The notes under the pieces were generated by a model that saw nothing but the letters and a program-made list of their open reading frames with translations, made no database searches and was not told the origin of the DNA. The translations under genes were made by a program, and so were the position numbers. This document shows, one piece after another, positions 23,820 through 35,829 of a stretch of DNA of 64,000 nucleotides. Each line of letters opens with the position of its first letter. Position 1 is the first letter of the stretch. Location: contig NC_068556.1 of NCBI RefSeq assembly GCF_022201045.2, forward strand, positions 20,069,501 through 20,133,500, given 5' to 3'. This DNA comes from Citrus sinensis (Eukaryota; Streptophyta; Magnoliopsida; Sapindales; Rutaceae).

Positions 23820-25190
23820 GCCTTTATGGTAGTGTGTGAGAAGTGATGGTTGCTTCCTTTATCCACAAAGAGAGATTAAAGTTAGAGGCAAAATGGACCC
23901 AGTAATTGTTGATGATTTTGGTGGAGATTGTGCTTTATAGGACTTTTTACAGGACTGGAAATCACTGTTTTGAGGAGTTATGTTTAGCTTCATAATGAAA
24001 AGCTCTTAAAGCAAAAGAAAAAAGTAAGTAGAGGGTAAAGAACTTAATGGCTGAATTGTTTGTGGTTAAACAAAAGATGACTTTTTTAGCAGGATATGCC
24101 CCATTTGTGGAAACAAGATTGCTTAGTCAAAAGCGCTCTGGCTTTGTATTGGTTCCAATTTAAGCTCTTGAATTTTCAGTGCGTGTCGAATCCTGATTTT
24201 CTATTTTCACACAGTTCTTTCCATACTTGGATAAATTAATGCTATGTTTGATATTGTTGTCTAGCAATTGTATTCTGAAAATTTAGGTGATATTAACTCT
24301 ATTGTATTGTTATTTCGGAAGTGTTGTGGTCTAAAAATTACATTACCATAATACCTAATGAAGCTAAAGCGTCCGTTTATTAAAAGTCTTTTTATTAAAA
24401 GCACTTTTACATAGCTAACTGCCTCTGGCAGAAGTCTTGAGTAAATTGCTTTAGCAGTAAGTCAAAAATTTCAAATACCACATATAATCTTGGCTGTGCC
24501 AAATTGCCATTGCTTTAACTCAATCTTGATCTTGAAAAAGCAGTAACAGGCCAAGCTGTATATCTTTCCATTTAAGCCAAGAATCAGAGCATTTGTGGTA
24601 TGGCCTCATTGATGAGCTTTGTCTAACCTCTAATCTAACCTTTTTCCTTAAGTGGGAAACAAAAAGAGACATCCTTTAAACAATATCATCATGGAATAGA
24701 GGTATTCCATTTCTTTAAATCACTGTTTACTGATAATCAAGTAAACAAATAATTTTATAAATCTTCATAAAGATTACTTCATCAGACGGGCAATACAATG
24801 CCACGTGTCCTCCTTTGATTGCTAAATGAAGCTCTTGCTTTTTCCTCCCAGAATTGCACCCAAACTTCTCATATCTAATTTCAACCCATTTGTTGTCTAG
24901 ACTTCCTCCACCAAACTACAAGTTTTCAAATCATTTTTTCTTTTAGCACTAAGGTTGTGATGGCATCGATCTGGATGCAACAAACAAAAGAAAATTAGAT
25001 TCTTGTTGCATTATTATGACCCCCATCCCGTATTGGATTATGGCAAGTATATATGCACACATACAGTCATGCAAATCCAAGGCTAAATTGGTTTGAAGTC
25101 TTGCTTGTGTAAAGCAAGATGTAGAAAGTGGGGCAATATGTCATGTGACCCACAAAATGATACTCTTAACTCATCCTCTCACATTCACAC
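23820..25190. other. Spacer between the WVD2-like gene and MIR166
   Basis: The WVD2-like 3' UTR appears to end near 23800, after a TTCAATGAAGATTGTG stretch. The remainder is AT-rich with no supported gene or repeat. Its right end should contain the MIR166 promoter. Confidence 0.5.
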
Positions 25191-25191
25191 A

Positions 25192-25198
25192 TATAAAG
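25192..25198 (+). promoter_or_regulatory. TATA box of the MIR166 primary transcript
   Basis: TATAAAG lies 73 bp before the hairpin, in a spacing that would put the start of transcription near 25225. Plant MIR genes are usually RNA polymerase II units with such TATA boxes. Confidence 0.55.
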
Positions 25199-25270
25199 GG
25201 CCATTCAAAAACAATGCATTGGCAAATCAATGATACCAAAGCAGTTGTATAAATCTTTCTTTCTCTCATA

Positions 25271-25361
25271 GTTGAGGGGAATGCTGTCTGGTTCGAGACC
25301 TTTCATTTGAAGAATAGAAAATCATCTGAATGATCTCGGACCAGGCTTCATTCCCCCCAAC
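25271..25361 (+). ncRNA. MIR166: MIR166 precursor hairpin
   Basis: The 3' arm carries the mature miR166 at 25336-25356, beginning TCGGACCAGGCTTCATTCCC, identical to the conserved family sequence. The 5' arm carries the star strand at 25278-25298 (GGAATGCTGTCTGGTTCGAG and one more base), also canonical. The lower stem extends as GTTGAGGGGAATG (25271-25283) pairing with CATTCCCCCCAAC (25349-25361), and the loop is about 37 nt. miR166 directs cleavage of class III HD-ZIP mRNAs (PHB, PHV, REV and relatives), controlling leaf polarity, meristem and vascular patterning. A TATA box lies upstream. A donor just after the hairpin (CAAG|GTGTG) and an acceptor near 25456 (ATATGCAG) suggest that the primary transcript is spliced. 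Any open frame here is incidental. Confidence 0.96.
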
Positions 25362-25599
25362 AAGGTGTGTTTTACCATTCAATTGCATGAACACAACAAT
25401 CAGTCATCTTCTTTCTCAGGTCAACTTAGCTAACTGTGTTTTCTTTTATATGCAGCTGCGTGAGAGCACTCCTGGAAGATCGCATATGGATACGTATATG
25501 CCAAATAGAGGAAATGGCATTTCTTGGGAGACGCCGATGACAATCCAAGCAGGTACAATGTATGATATATGTTATATTTGATCTCTACTTCGAGCAGAT

Positions 25600-28400
25600 T
25601 CATAGCAAAATGACTTTTTCTTGTTGTCCATAATCTGCATTTTGGTTCTCTGATCACATCAAGCATGTTGCAAATAAGGCGATATCGCCTTCATATGAAC
25701 AGAATCCTAATATATATGTATATGAATATTAAGCAAGTCATAATGGAAGTAAAATTACATGCTAAGTTTCCAAGAAATTAAATCGCCTGCAAAAGATTCT
25801 TCAATCTACCTAATTATCCTGAGAAGTACGGATTGGCATTGCTACAAGTATGATATTTCTACTCGTAGGATTTAAGAAGAAATATTGAAACTTAGAAATA
25901 ACCCATTGCAGAACATTTTGATCTTGGAGTATGGCACTACCTGGGTTTATTCGTGCTTGATTTTTTTTCTTTTTTGGGTGGTTAAACCAAATTCGGTGAT
26001 GACGAGAAATGAGGTTTTCGCGTGAAAATCTGACCAAAAGGAGAAAAAAATGACAAAAAATAAAGTTTTGTCAATCTTTTTGCAGTTGAAATTTTAGCCA
26101 AATTAGCTTTGCTTGTGGGGAGTTGCAAAGAATATAAGCTGAGAACTTTCACTTTAGTTGTTACATGAGATGAGAGAAGCAGCAGCAGTAGTACCCCATC
26201 AAATTAAATTGAGCTTTGAATTCACTCCTTTTATTTGTCTCCATAAGACTGCCATCATGACCAGAGCCCCTTATTCTTTGCCAATTCTTCACTTTTTAAG
26301 AAACATGTAGGTCGCAAATGTGGGTCATATTCTACCTAACGTGGGTCACAAATTAATATGTGCCTGAAATTAAAAGCCGACACTACTTCGAACAACAAAC
26401 ATTTCAACTAAAATTTTTTAACATATAAATAACAAATAATAAAAAGCAAATAGCAAAATCAAGAAAATTTGATCATCTAACAATATTCAAGTATCCCATG
26501 CTTATTTTGAACACCATCAAATGGACATAAAATCTATATTTCTATTATTAGAATTCAGAACTTAGAAGCGCAAAGTTTGAAATAAGTAAAAATACATTGT
26601 TAGGAGTCAACAGCCATTGAAAAATGAGCATATATAGCTCGTTGCAACCACAAAACCAAATCAAATACTAATGGAAAGATGGAGAATTAAAGCAATGGAA
26701 ATTTACAAAGAGAGGCAGCCAATTTCAATGCCTCCAGCTGGAGTCTTGCTTGATATGTATTGTTCATGCATGTTCTTGGAACTTCTTGCATTGATGAAAG
26801 GATCATTTTTGTTTCTATGCATGTGCCGGTATAGTGCATATACACACACAAACACATAGATATATAATCATTTTTATTTATTTTTCTTTCTTTTGCTTTG
26901 AGACTTTAGTTAGTTTTTGCATGTGACATCGTTTGACCAAAAGCATAAAATATTTGTAATTTGCTTATTCTAATTTATGACATCACAACAATCAAAGTTA
27001 GGATCCTACATCATCACAATTCAAGGGAATCTGGGTGCTACAAATTTTGTTGCAAATAACAACGAGGCAACTTAGACGAATCTACCTTTAGCCTTTTAGT
27101 GACCATGATTTATCCGTACGTTAATCATAGGCAATGAGATCATAATTTACGTAAATTATTGCATCAATATAAATTCGTGTGTCATGTACTTGCCATGCCT
27201 AGATCGCCGGATGGGTCAAAAGAGAAGAGAGACATCTTGAGTACGTATGACAAAAAAGTAATTCCTATGCTCGATAAAGAGTCGTCTTGAAATTTTCTCC
27301 AAAATAGTTAGTCGAGAGAATGTGCATTGGCTCTCCAATGCTTTTTCAAGGTGCTTTTTTGAGACTTGACCATTTGAAAATTCTAAAAAGCATTCAACAC
27401 TGCAGATTTAAAAATTTGCCTGGAAAAAAAAGAACACTTTTAAAAGAGAGAAAGGGGTCATGTGTAACACCCCCAAAACATTTCTTTCATTTCTTGAAAT
27501 AATAATAGCAATAATGTCTTCTCAAAATAACAACAACAACAACAACAATATTTTTTATTGTATGATACTAATGTTAATATCAAGGTGTAGGGTATATCTA
27601 ATTTTGAAAAAATAAATGGACACTTATTTTCATTGACTAAATTCTTGTTATGCGTGTATTTAGTTCACATGATTAGTTGATAATTACCTATTATAAGAAT
27701 CTGTTGAATGAATGAATGTGTATATACGGAGAGTATTTGAGAGAAACTTGAACCAGGACTTCATTTTTCAATTATTTTACAATCTAATCACAAATTGGTA
27801 AAATGATTGATAGTACAATATGGATTAGATTAGAAATACTTTCAAGTTTCAAATATTTGAATGAAGATCAACATATACGATATATATAGAGGACCCAATA
27901 TTTCTACCTCAAATCTTTAAGAATATAAAAGAAGAAAAAGAATCAGCCACTTAACTGAAAAATGGTGGGTGTGGGTCTTCAGCTTAAATAAACTTTTCAT
28001 ATCACGTAAACCTTCAAACTACGATAAATTGATTGTGGTATAGACATAAAAAGGAAAATAAAATTCATGATAAATTGATTATAATACTGGGTAGAGATCA
28101 AATAATAATTTTCTTTTTGAAGATAGGCCAGATAATAGTTAGACATCTTTATATTTAATTTGTAGTCTCGTTAAATAATTAGATATTATATGATGACAAG
28201 TCCTCACTAGCGTTTAGCTACACTTTTAAATTTTGGTTGAAATTAAAAAAACCCATGGGCTTAAGCCCAATCTAAGAAAGATTGTTACAAAATCATTGTC
28301 GACTTGAACCATTAGTATAAAAGTGTACGTGGCAGAATATGATTGGAAATTCAATTACTAAACCAACTCCAGCTGCAGCGTGTCGGGTCCCATCCGACCA
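25600..28400. other. AT-rich spacer, no gene seen
   Basis: 2.8 kb between the MIR166 transcript and the START-domain gene. A 62-residue open frame at 26671-26859 has no family match that I recognise. There is an AAC trinucleotide run near 27525-27547. No transposon ends could be fixed. Confidence 0.55.
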
Positions 28401-28752
28401 GGGGCCGAATGTCTGTTACAGCACTCAGCATCATCCTGAACTTCTTTACTTGACAAATCATTAAAAACCGTATCTTCACGCTCCCTTCTCGCGTGCAATA
28501 CACCTCCTAGCCAAACGACACAGTTTTTCTCCTCTCCTTAGTCTATTCCCCACGTTGCCTAAACTCCGCACGCCGAACCCAACCACCATCAGTGGTCTCG
28601 ACACTGCCACGTCATAATTTGTAATGTCAAAATCAACAGCTAGCAACTTTCTCTCTCTACATACCTCCCACTTTGATCTCTCTCTCTCTGTAGATCTGCC
28701 GAGGCGAAAAGTCAATGTGAGCACCTTGTGTCGGAAAATCTAACACTTTCTC

Positions 28753-28815
28753 GGAAAATTTGAAATTTTCTGGAGAAGGAAAATTTGAAATTTTCTGGAG
28801 AAAGAAAATTTCAAA
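28753..28815 (+). repeat. Duplicated 25-bp palindromic unit in the START-gene 5' UTR
   Basis: A unit beginning GGAAAATTTGAAATTTTC occurs at 28753-28777 and again at 28778-28802, with a partial third copy running into the ATG at 28816. Each unit is nearly self-complementary (GAAAATTTgAAATTTTC), so the leader RNA could fold just before the start codon. Confidence 0.75.
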
Positions 28816-31770
28816 ATGGACGAGGTTTTATTCGAGATGATGGAGTTTTTGAAGAGACCTTCGATTACCGAAACATTAGTCGACATTTTGCTATGTGCAG
28901 TTCCGATTTGGCTGGCCGTGATGATCGGTCTCGTGATCGGCTGGTCGTGGCGGCCGAGATGGACCGGATTGGTCTTCCTTGGCCTCCGGAGCAAGTTCAG
29001 ATTTATATGGACCGCCGCGCCGCCTGGCTTCGGCGCTCGGCGGCTCTGGCTCGCTTTCACGGCTCTGTCGGCTTTCTCGGCTTGCCGCGTGCTTTGGAAC
29101 AATTTCAAAGGAAAAGGCGCGAAATCGGATGCCGCTTCAGCGGCTGCTGCTGGTGAAGGAGTCGATGGTGATGCTAGGTGAGTGTTGAGTTTATAGTTTT
29201 TATATTTTTGGATTTAGTTGAGGTTTGATTAGTTAATGAAAATTTAATTATTATTATTGTTGTTGTTATTATTTTGTGGGGTTAAAATTTGTGACCTAAT
29301 AATGTTCATGAAAATCATATGAATGTTAATGCTGGCAGCTGTTATTTTTGTGTAATTTTAGATATAGGAAACTAGTAGGGATGAAACATGTGCTGGGTAC
29401 TCTTGATTACGATAACAGAGTTCCCATTTCTCAAAATGTAAGTAGGATTGCAGACTAGTTACACGTGCGCCCACCAGCAGGTTTGTTTATTATTATGGGG
29501 ACTATGGGATTTTGGGATAAATATTCATGCAATTTGAATGGAGGAATGAGAATAATGTTGCTCATGTCTTGTGTACAAGATATGTTCGGGTTGCAGCTAC
29601 TTGTGTTTCAGACATTTTATCATCCTTGTTATTATCATGTTGCTGTAAACATGACTACATTGTTTCATTACCGCTAGATTATGTCATCTCTGTTCATGGA
29701 TGAATTAAGTTATGAGAGTTCTCTTTTTTGCAGCCCTGGTGCCAGAACTGCAGAGAAAGAGCAGCATGTTGTCACTGAGAATGATTTAGAGCACCTATTG
29801 CAGCTGCTTGAAAGGAAGGATGGAGAGATTGAATGGCAAACTTTGATGGAGAAGTCCACCCCAAACATGACTTACCAGGCTTGGCGCTCTGAGCCCGAGG
29901 TAGGTTGTCATTTGCTTAATACTTTCTGCCGTTCATCTGCTGCATCTGCTGAAAAAATGCTTTTTAGAATTACTGCTAAACAATGTATCTTCTGGACAAA
30001 TTAGTGTCATTGTTTATCCATAAATGAGCATATTTGGTGAGGTGTGATTAATGCTAGATTAGATATCCTAAATACTTGGAATAATTACATAACCATTTTC
30101 CCAATTGGGTTTGTGATCACGTTTTGGAACTTAGTTCACAGGAAAAACAAATGTTATTGCTATTAGAATTAGTTTCAGCTATTTAATTGTTGGATTCAAA
30201 GCCATCGTATAATGGGCCTGCATTCCTTTCTCTTTCAGTGGAGATATATTTTGTGCACGTGATTGTGCATCTTATTCACTCAGTTTTTTAACAATCATGT
30301 ATAACTACTTGATGGTGATCTCAAGTATTGTGCGCTAGTAGTTGATAATGATTTTGTCTATCAGACAGGGCCTGCTGTTTATCGAACTAGAACTGTGTTT
30401 GAGGGTGCAACTCCAGAATTGGTTAGAGATTTTTTCTGGGATGATGAGTTTCGACGAAAATGGGATCATATGCTTGCATATGTTAAAACGTTGGAGGAGT
30501 GTCCTCATACTGGGACAATGATTGTTCAGTGGATAAAAAAGGTTTGTGGAAAAAAAATTTCTTGTTTGTCTGATGTCTGAGTTTTGTAATGCTGCTTTCT
30601 TGTTCAACTACCAGATTGATTGATGCCTTTATTTCTTCGTATTTGCAGTTTCCTTTCTTCTGCAGCGATCGAGAGTATATTATTGGTCGAAGAATATGGG
30701 AGGCAGGAAAGAATTATTATTGTGTGACAAAGGTACAGGTTTAGAGCTTAGAAATCCAACTTCTTGTCTTTGAGACCCAGTACATAAGTGCAGTTGATTG
30801 TTATTATTTTTGGATTCCTTGTTCGATAAATTATTATCAGAATCTTAATTGTTCATGTGCTGTTCTTTCTGAAACTGATTGTGAAAATTAAATTTGCATT
30901 CTGGTAATTGGTTTTGCTTAAAATGTTTGCAAGACCCCCTATGCTCCTGTCTGCATTCATTATTTCACTGGAATTTACATTATTCTATTGTTAACAACAA
31001 GGTGTTGTTGCACATTTTGTTTGCATCAATCCATGTTGTAGTATGGAAGACTCAATAGGATCTTTATATTGTTAGTAATCAGTATTTCATTGCATTTCAT
31101 CACGTTGACCATGAATATTGTTGTTTTGAGTTATATAATACTGCAGGGTGTGCCATATCCGGCTTTGCCTAAGCGTGACAAGCCAAGACGTGTGGAGCAC
31201 TATTTTTCAAGTTGGGTTATCAGGGCTGGTGAGTATTCGGTTATCCAATTGAGTTTCACTAAATTGCAGCAGAAAAATATTTAAATTTTGATTTGCTGAT
31301 GCCCCTTCGTTGCCTTTGTATGAAACATGAATGCAGTGGAATCCCTTAAAGGAGATGGGCAGCTTTCTGCATGTGAGGTTAATCTTATCCATTACGAAGA
31401 AATGGGGATCCCAAAAGATGTTGCGAAGTTGGCCATCCGGCATGGTATGTGGGGCGGTGTCAAGAAATTAAACTCCGGCATGAAAGCATATCAGAATGCT
31501 AGGAAATCAGATTCATCATCACCTGGAAGGGCACTGATGGCAAGCATCACAACAAAAATTTCTGTCAATGAAAGCATGGAATCTCTGGATCCAGTTTCTA
31601 GTGAAGAAGAAAAAGGGCAAGTGGCCAACCCTAAATATCAGAAAGATCATGGCATAGACTGGAAATGGATAGTTATTGGTGGAACTGTTGCTGTAGTTTG
31701 TGCACTTCATTCAGGTGCAATTGGGAAGGCATTGTTGCTTGGAGCTGGGCGGAGAATTGCCAGGCGGTGA
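28816..31770 (+). CDS. START-domain lipid-binding protein, membrane anchored
   Basis: Six exons (28816-29177, 29734-29899, 30365-30541, 30649-30732, 31147-31228, 31337-31770) join in frame to 434 residues. The N-terminus has a strong membrane segment (about residues 21-43, LVDILLCAVPIWLAVMIGLV) and a second hydrophobic stretch near 75-95. The START domain covers about residues 135-335: EWQTLMEKSTPNMTYQAWRS, VYRTRTVFEGATPELVRDFF, WDDEFRRKWDHMLA, FCSDREYIIGRRIW, CEVNLIHYEEMGIPKDVAK. A C-terminal segment (WIVIGGTVAVVCALHSGAI) may be a second anchor. START domains bind a lipid or sterol in a hydrophobic pocket; the ligand here is unknown. From memory it resembles At3g23080/At4g14500. The ATG is preceded by AAA, and the leader has a palindromic repeat. 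The family call is firm. Confidence 0.92.
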
Positions 31771-31799
31771 GATTTTTGAGATAAAATGTGTCTTATTTG

Positions 31800-34300
31800 T
31801 CTTTTTCACTTTCGGGAATCTTTAAAATTTTCACAAAACAGCGCACATCAATCAATTACTCGATCGATGATTTGATATATATCAATATTTTTTAAATAGA
31901 GGTGTCAAGTGTCGAACTTAGGCCTTTCTTTTCCTCCTTCAAAACTTTCTGTATTCTTCATTGCATAGTGAATGTGGAGAGCTATATAATTTTACGTCTG
32001 AAAACAAGATATATTTTTGTTTTAGCCCACACCGGTTAACTTTTATGATCACCAGTTAAGGATTAGGTTATTTGGTGGTTCATGTGTGCTTTGTAGTTAA
32101 ACTACTCAGAGGCTGGTTGGTTGCCTCCAGAGTTTTTAATTAAAATATTTGGTAAACACTTATTGATGAAGTTTCAAAAGGTAAGTTGATTTGTTGTTAC
32201 ACTTGTATTTGTATAATGAGAAACTTATTTTCTTCAATATTTTTGTGAAAATTATCATTTAAAAGTTATATTTATTACACATTCCTAATTTCTATTTTTG
32301 TTTTATAGTTAATATTTTTTTAACAACAGAAATGACTTAAAAATTACAACATCTCAATCTCAATACTAAACAGGGCAAAATTTATTTCAAATATTCCAAA
32401 GATAATACCCCCGCATTAACCTGCCTCAGGTGATGTGCATGCGTTGGAGGCTCGTGCGAGCGTAAAATTTGTCAACCATGTTTGTTGCTTCTGTGGCAAG
32501 CAAAGGGAACATGTAGAGCCGCATTTATCTCAAGCTTTGACATTTATTGTCCAGGAGTAACAATTTTCACTAGATCAAGATGAAGACCCGTCTGGAGAAT
32601 ATAACGTTGTCTCCTAGAATGTCTCTTTTTCCCTTGTGGTTTTATGCTATGATATCGCTGTAGAGATAGTCCTTCATTGGCCTCCCTACAACCTCAGAAG
32701 GCAATCATGTGATGCTGTTGGTACAAATATCAATATTCACTCTATCTTCGTGTCTGTTAAATATGCTGATTGTGACCACCCATCAACCCTCACTAATTTT
32801 TATTCGGTGACATACATGTAATCTCTGAATTTGCACCTTCAAAATACTTCCCTTTATCTAAGATCACATATCGCCGCCAAAGACAATTGTCACTATTTTT
32901 CATAAGTTTTTCTAGACTCATGAATTACGTACTCCTAATTTGAGCTCTTGAGTAAAATTATTAACATGAGAACTCATATCAAAATAAGATCTTAATTCAT
33001 TTTGTAAATCGCCTACTTTTGAAGACTCCAATATTTGTAGAATAATTTCGTGAAACATGAAATACATATCCCAATTGTTAGTCCCCCCCTCAAATATTTT
33101 CCTGACAACTTCCAGGAATTGACAAATTCCAATATTAATTAACAAAACCTTTATGATGAAGTTGAGGTGAATATCTTCTTTTCAACGTCTTTATTAAAAT
33201 TGGATGATGTTAGTGTTACAAAACACTGCATGGATGGTTTATAAATTACCTCATCTGTTAGTTTCTCTATCATTCTTGAGAGTGATAGAGATCTAACCCA
33301 CTTTGTTAGATAGTGCGTGATAATTGATAAGGAGCTCCAGTGGTGCAACTTGGCCCAGACCTTAAGATGGTGGTTGATACTTGATACAACACAGCCAAAA
33401 CCCTAATCCTAACATTAATAAGCAAGTGGATTTATTGTGAAAATGAGGTCCCCAACTTGGCACATATCTGAGGATCAACATCATCATTTCATCCTAACAT
33501 TAATGGTGTGTTTGCAAATTGATTATGATCAAGAGAATTTTGAAGAAGTGATCTCCCTTCTTAATTGATGGACGAAAGAAGCTCAAGAGAATTTTAATGA
33601 CCTTTGTCCATTGTTATCAAATCTATTGAAGTTCAATTCAATCTAATTAAAATATTTAGTAATAAATGTAATATCCCATTTTAAAATTAAACGTACGTTT
33701 ATTTCAGATTGAATCTTTCACCTCGGCACTTTCATTACTATACAAAGCCAAACTTTTGGGAACGTCCAAGGAGTTCACCATGTCAAATCCCCTTTGGTAA
33801 AATATTAAAATGATTCCAAAAACAAATTTCAACCAAGAACGTTAAGTTACAGATGCGCGGGACCCAATGAATCCAGAACGCAAAATGTCTAAAGTACCAC
33901 GTGAAAAAAGAATAACCTTTTTCTAAGAATAACCGCTTCACAACGACCTATTATAAAATTTGGGTATGTTTATAATTTTCTTAATTAAGTGAACTGGACA
34001 AATAATCATTAGATTTAGACAAAAGCTTAATCTCTCTTTTTTGGGTGTACTTACAGGTCTAAGTTGAAAAGTACCTGCACATTTGGGGCTTCCATTTTCA
34101 GAGACCGACAATTGTTTTTCGGCTGAGACATAATAATAAAACAAAGATTTGAGTTTTGAGGCAGCAGCTGCTGTGCTGTAACTTGTACAATATTTACGTT
34201 GTAGTATGTAAATAAATTTGCCATAAACAGATATAATGCAATACGGAACCCACCGTCTTTAATATTATTGGCGTGGGATGTGTCCACGTTGCATGTTCTA
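31800..34300. other. Spacer, no gene seen
   Basis: The START-gene 3' UTR probably takes the first few hundred bases. Minus-strand open frames at 32918-33145 and 33151-33348 are adjacent but carry no domain that I recognise; decayed retroelement is possible but unsupported. Confidence 0.45.
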
Positions 34301-35829
34301 AACCTCATAACTTTAGAATCTCCGGAAAAGCTACTGGGACTTGGAGAGAGAAGGAGAAGCTTCAGCCCTCGCGTAAGAGCTGACAAGGCCCGTGCCTCTT
34401 GTCATCAATTTTGGCCTTTAACTTGAAACCCTCTCTGTTTCTTAAATTGTAATGCTTTCTTGTTTCAGTTTTTACTTTGGTTCTTTTGAAGTGCTTTGGA
34501 TTGAAAGGTGAAGGGGAAGTTTGTATGAGGATTTTGTGAAGAATGAGTATGCTTAGATCATGCTTTACTGAAATGGGCATCTCTTACCTTCGATGTTTTT
34601 GCTCTACCTTTATTGCTTTCAACATTAGGCTGCCGCTACAGTGGTTCGCATGTGTTTATAGATAATATTATTGCTTTCCAATTCCTATCCTATTTATTAT
34701 TAGTCATAGCTTTTAGTACTGGATTATCCTTTGGAGATAATTTTTGATAATTGTGTACTTCTTTTATATGGTGCATGAAATATGGTCAATTCCGAAGAAA
34801 GTTTGATTGTTTTGTTTTCTAAGGTGGTTTATCTGAATGTTTTGACGATTATCATATTCTTTGTTAGCCATGCAAGGATAGGTACCTCCAAGAATTCAGA
34901 TCTGTATTTGCCATATCTGGGTTCCTTCATTTGTCTTTTCATATCTTATGTTATGTTAAAGATATATATTCTGATTCTATGCTCAATACATCTGCAAAAT
35001 GTGTTTCCTGTTTCGAGAAAATCTTCTGCACCTCGGATGTACTTTGTCCAATGCATAACAAGTCAATAGCATCCTCTCATGTGTGCATTTATTTGAAACC
35101 ATTACCAATCAAATGGGTGATTACCTTGAACAGAATTACGCCTGTTTATTACTAACTGGTTTTAATACCTCCGAAGTACAGAATAATTTCTTGTTTAGTA
35201 GAGGTTTAGTGTTGAAATTGTGAGCATAGTCATTAGCTAGTGCTGCTCAAATGCAACTGATCAACATTAATTGGGTTTTCACACAACACAGCATGCTTCA
35301 ATATACTTGATATTGCCTTGTAATTCTACATGCAATTTTCTTATTCTTACATCAAACTTATTCCTTAACTGTAAGCCAAATATGATCTTGATGGTTGTGA
35401 CCATTTGCAAAGTGTCTTTGTATACATCTGCCTAATGTTTGTAAAACATATAATGTCGGTAGCTTTGTCGTTGTTCGAGCTTAATACTATTTTCTGGGAT
35501 CTTGTGTACTATTTTCAGCTTTTGTCTATATTTCTCTATTCTCTCTTTGTTTTGGAATAATTTCTGTCTTTTCTGGTTTGCACATGACCAGCCCTTTGGT
35601 GCCAGTCTTGAACGTTAGGGGGGCTGGTATTTTTGTTCAGGCCCTTTTCTACTAGCTGAAGTTTTTGGGACACAGTGTTCGTAGAACTTTTAGTCCTTTG
35701 AGGAAAACTGTATCTTCTATTATGATACCTAGAAGTATGATATATTATCACATCTCTGTTTCAAATTTTGCAAATTTCTCTTCTGTTGCTTTACCATATT
35801 GTCTTTTCAGGATTGACTAGGAGTGCCTC

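Noticed and set aside
25330-25581. 83-residue open frame over the MIR166 locus, considered as a small secreted peptide
   Set aside because: The same bases form the canonical miR166 hairpin, and the frame has no signal peptide or conserved peptide motif.
26671-26859. 62-residue open frame in the spacer after MIR166
   Set aside because: No domain, no signal peptide, no splice or promoter context; length is within chance for this base composition.
32918-33348. Two adjacent minus-strand frames considered as decayed gag
   Set aside because: No recognisable gag, protease or RT motif and no LTR or primer site nearby.
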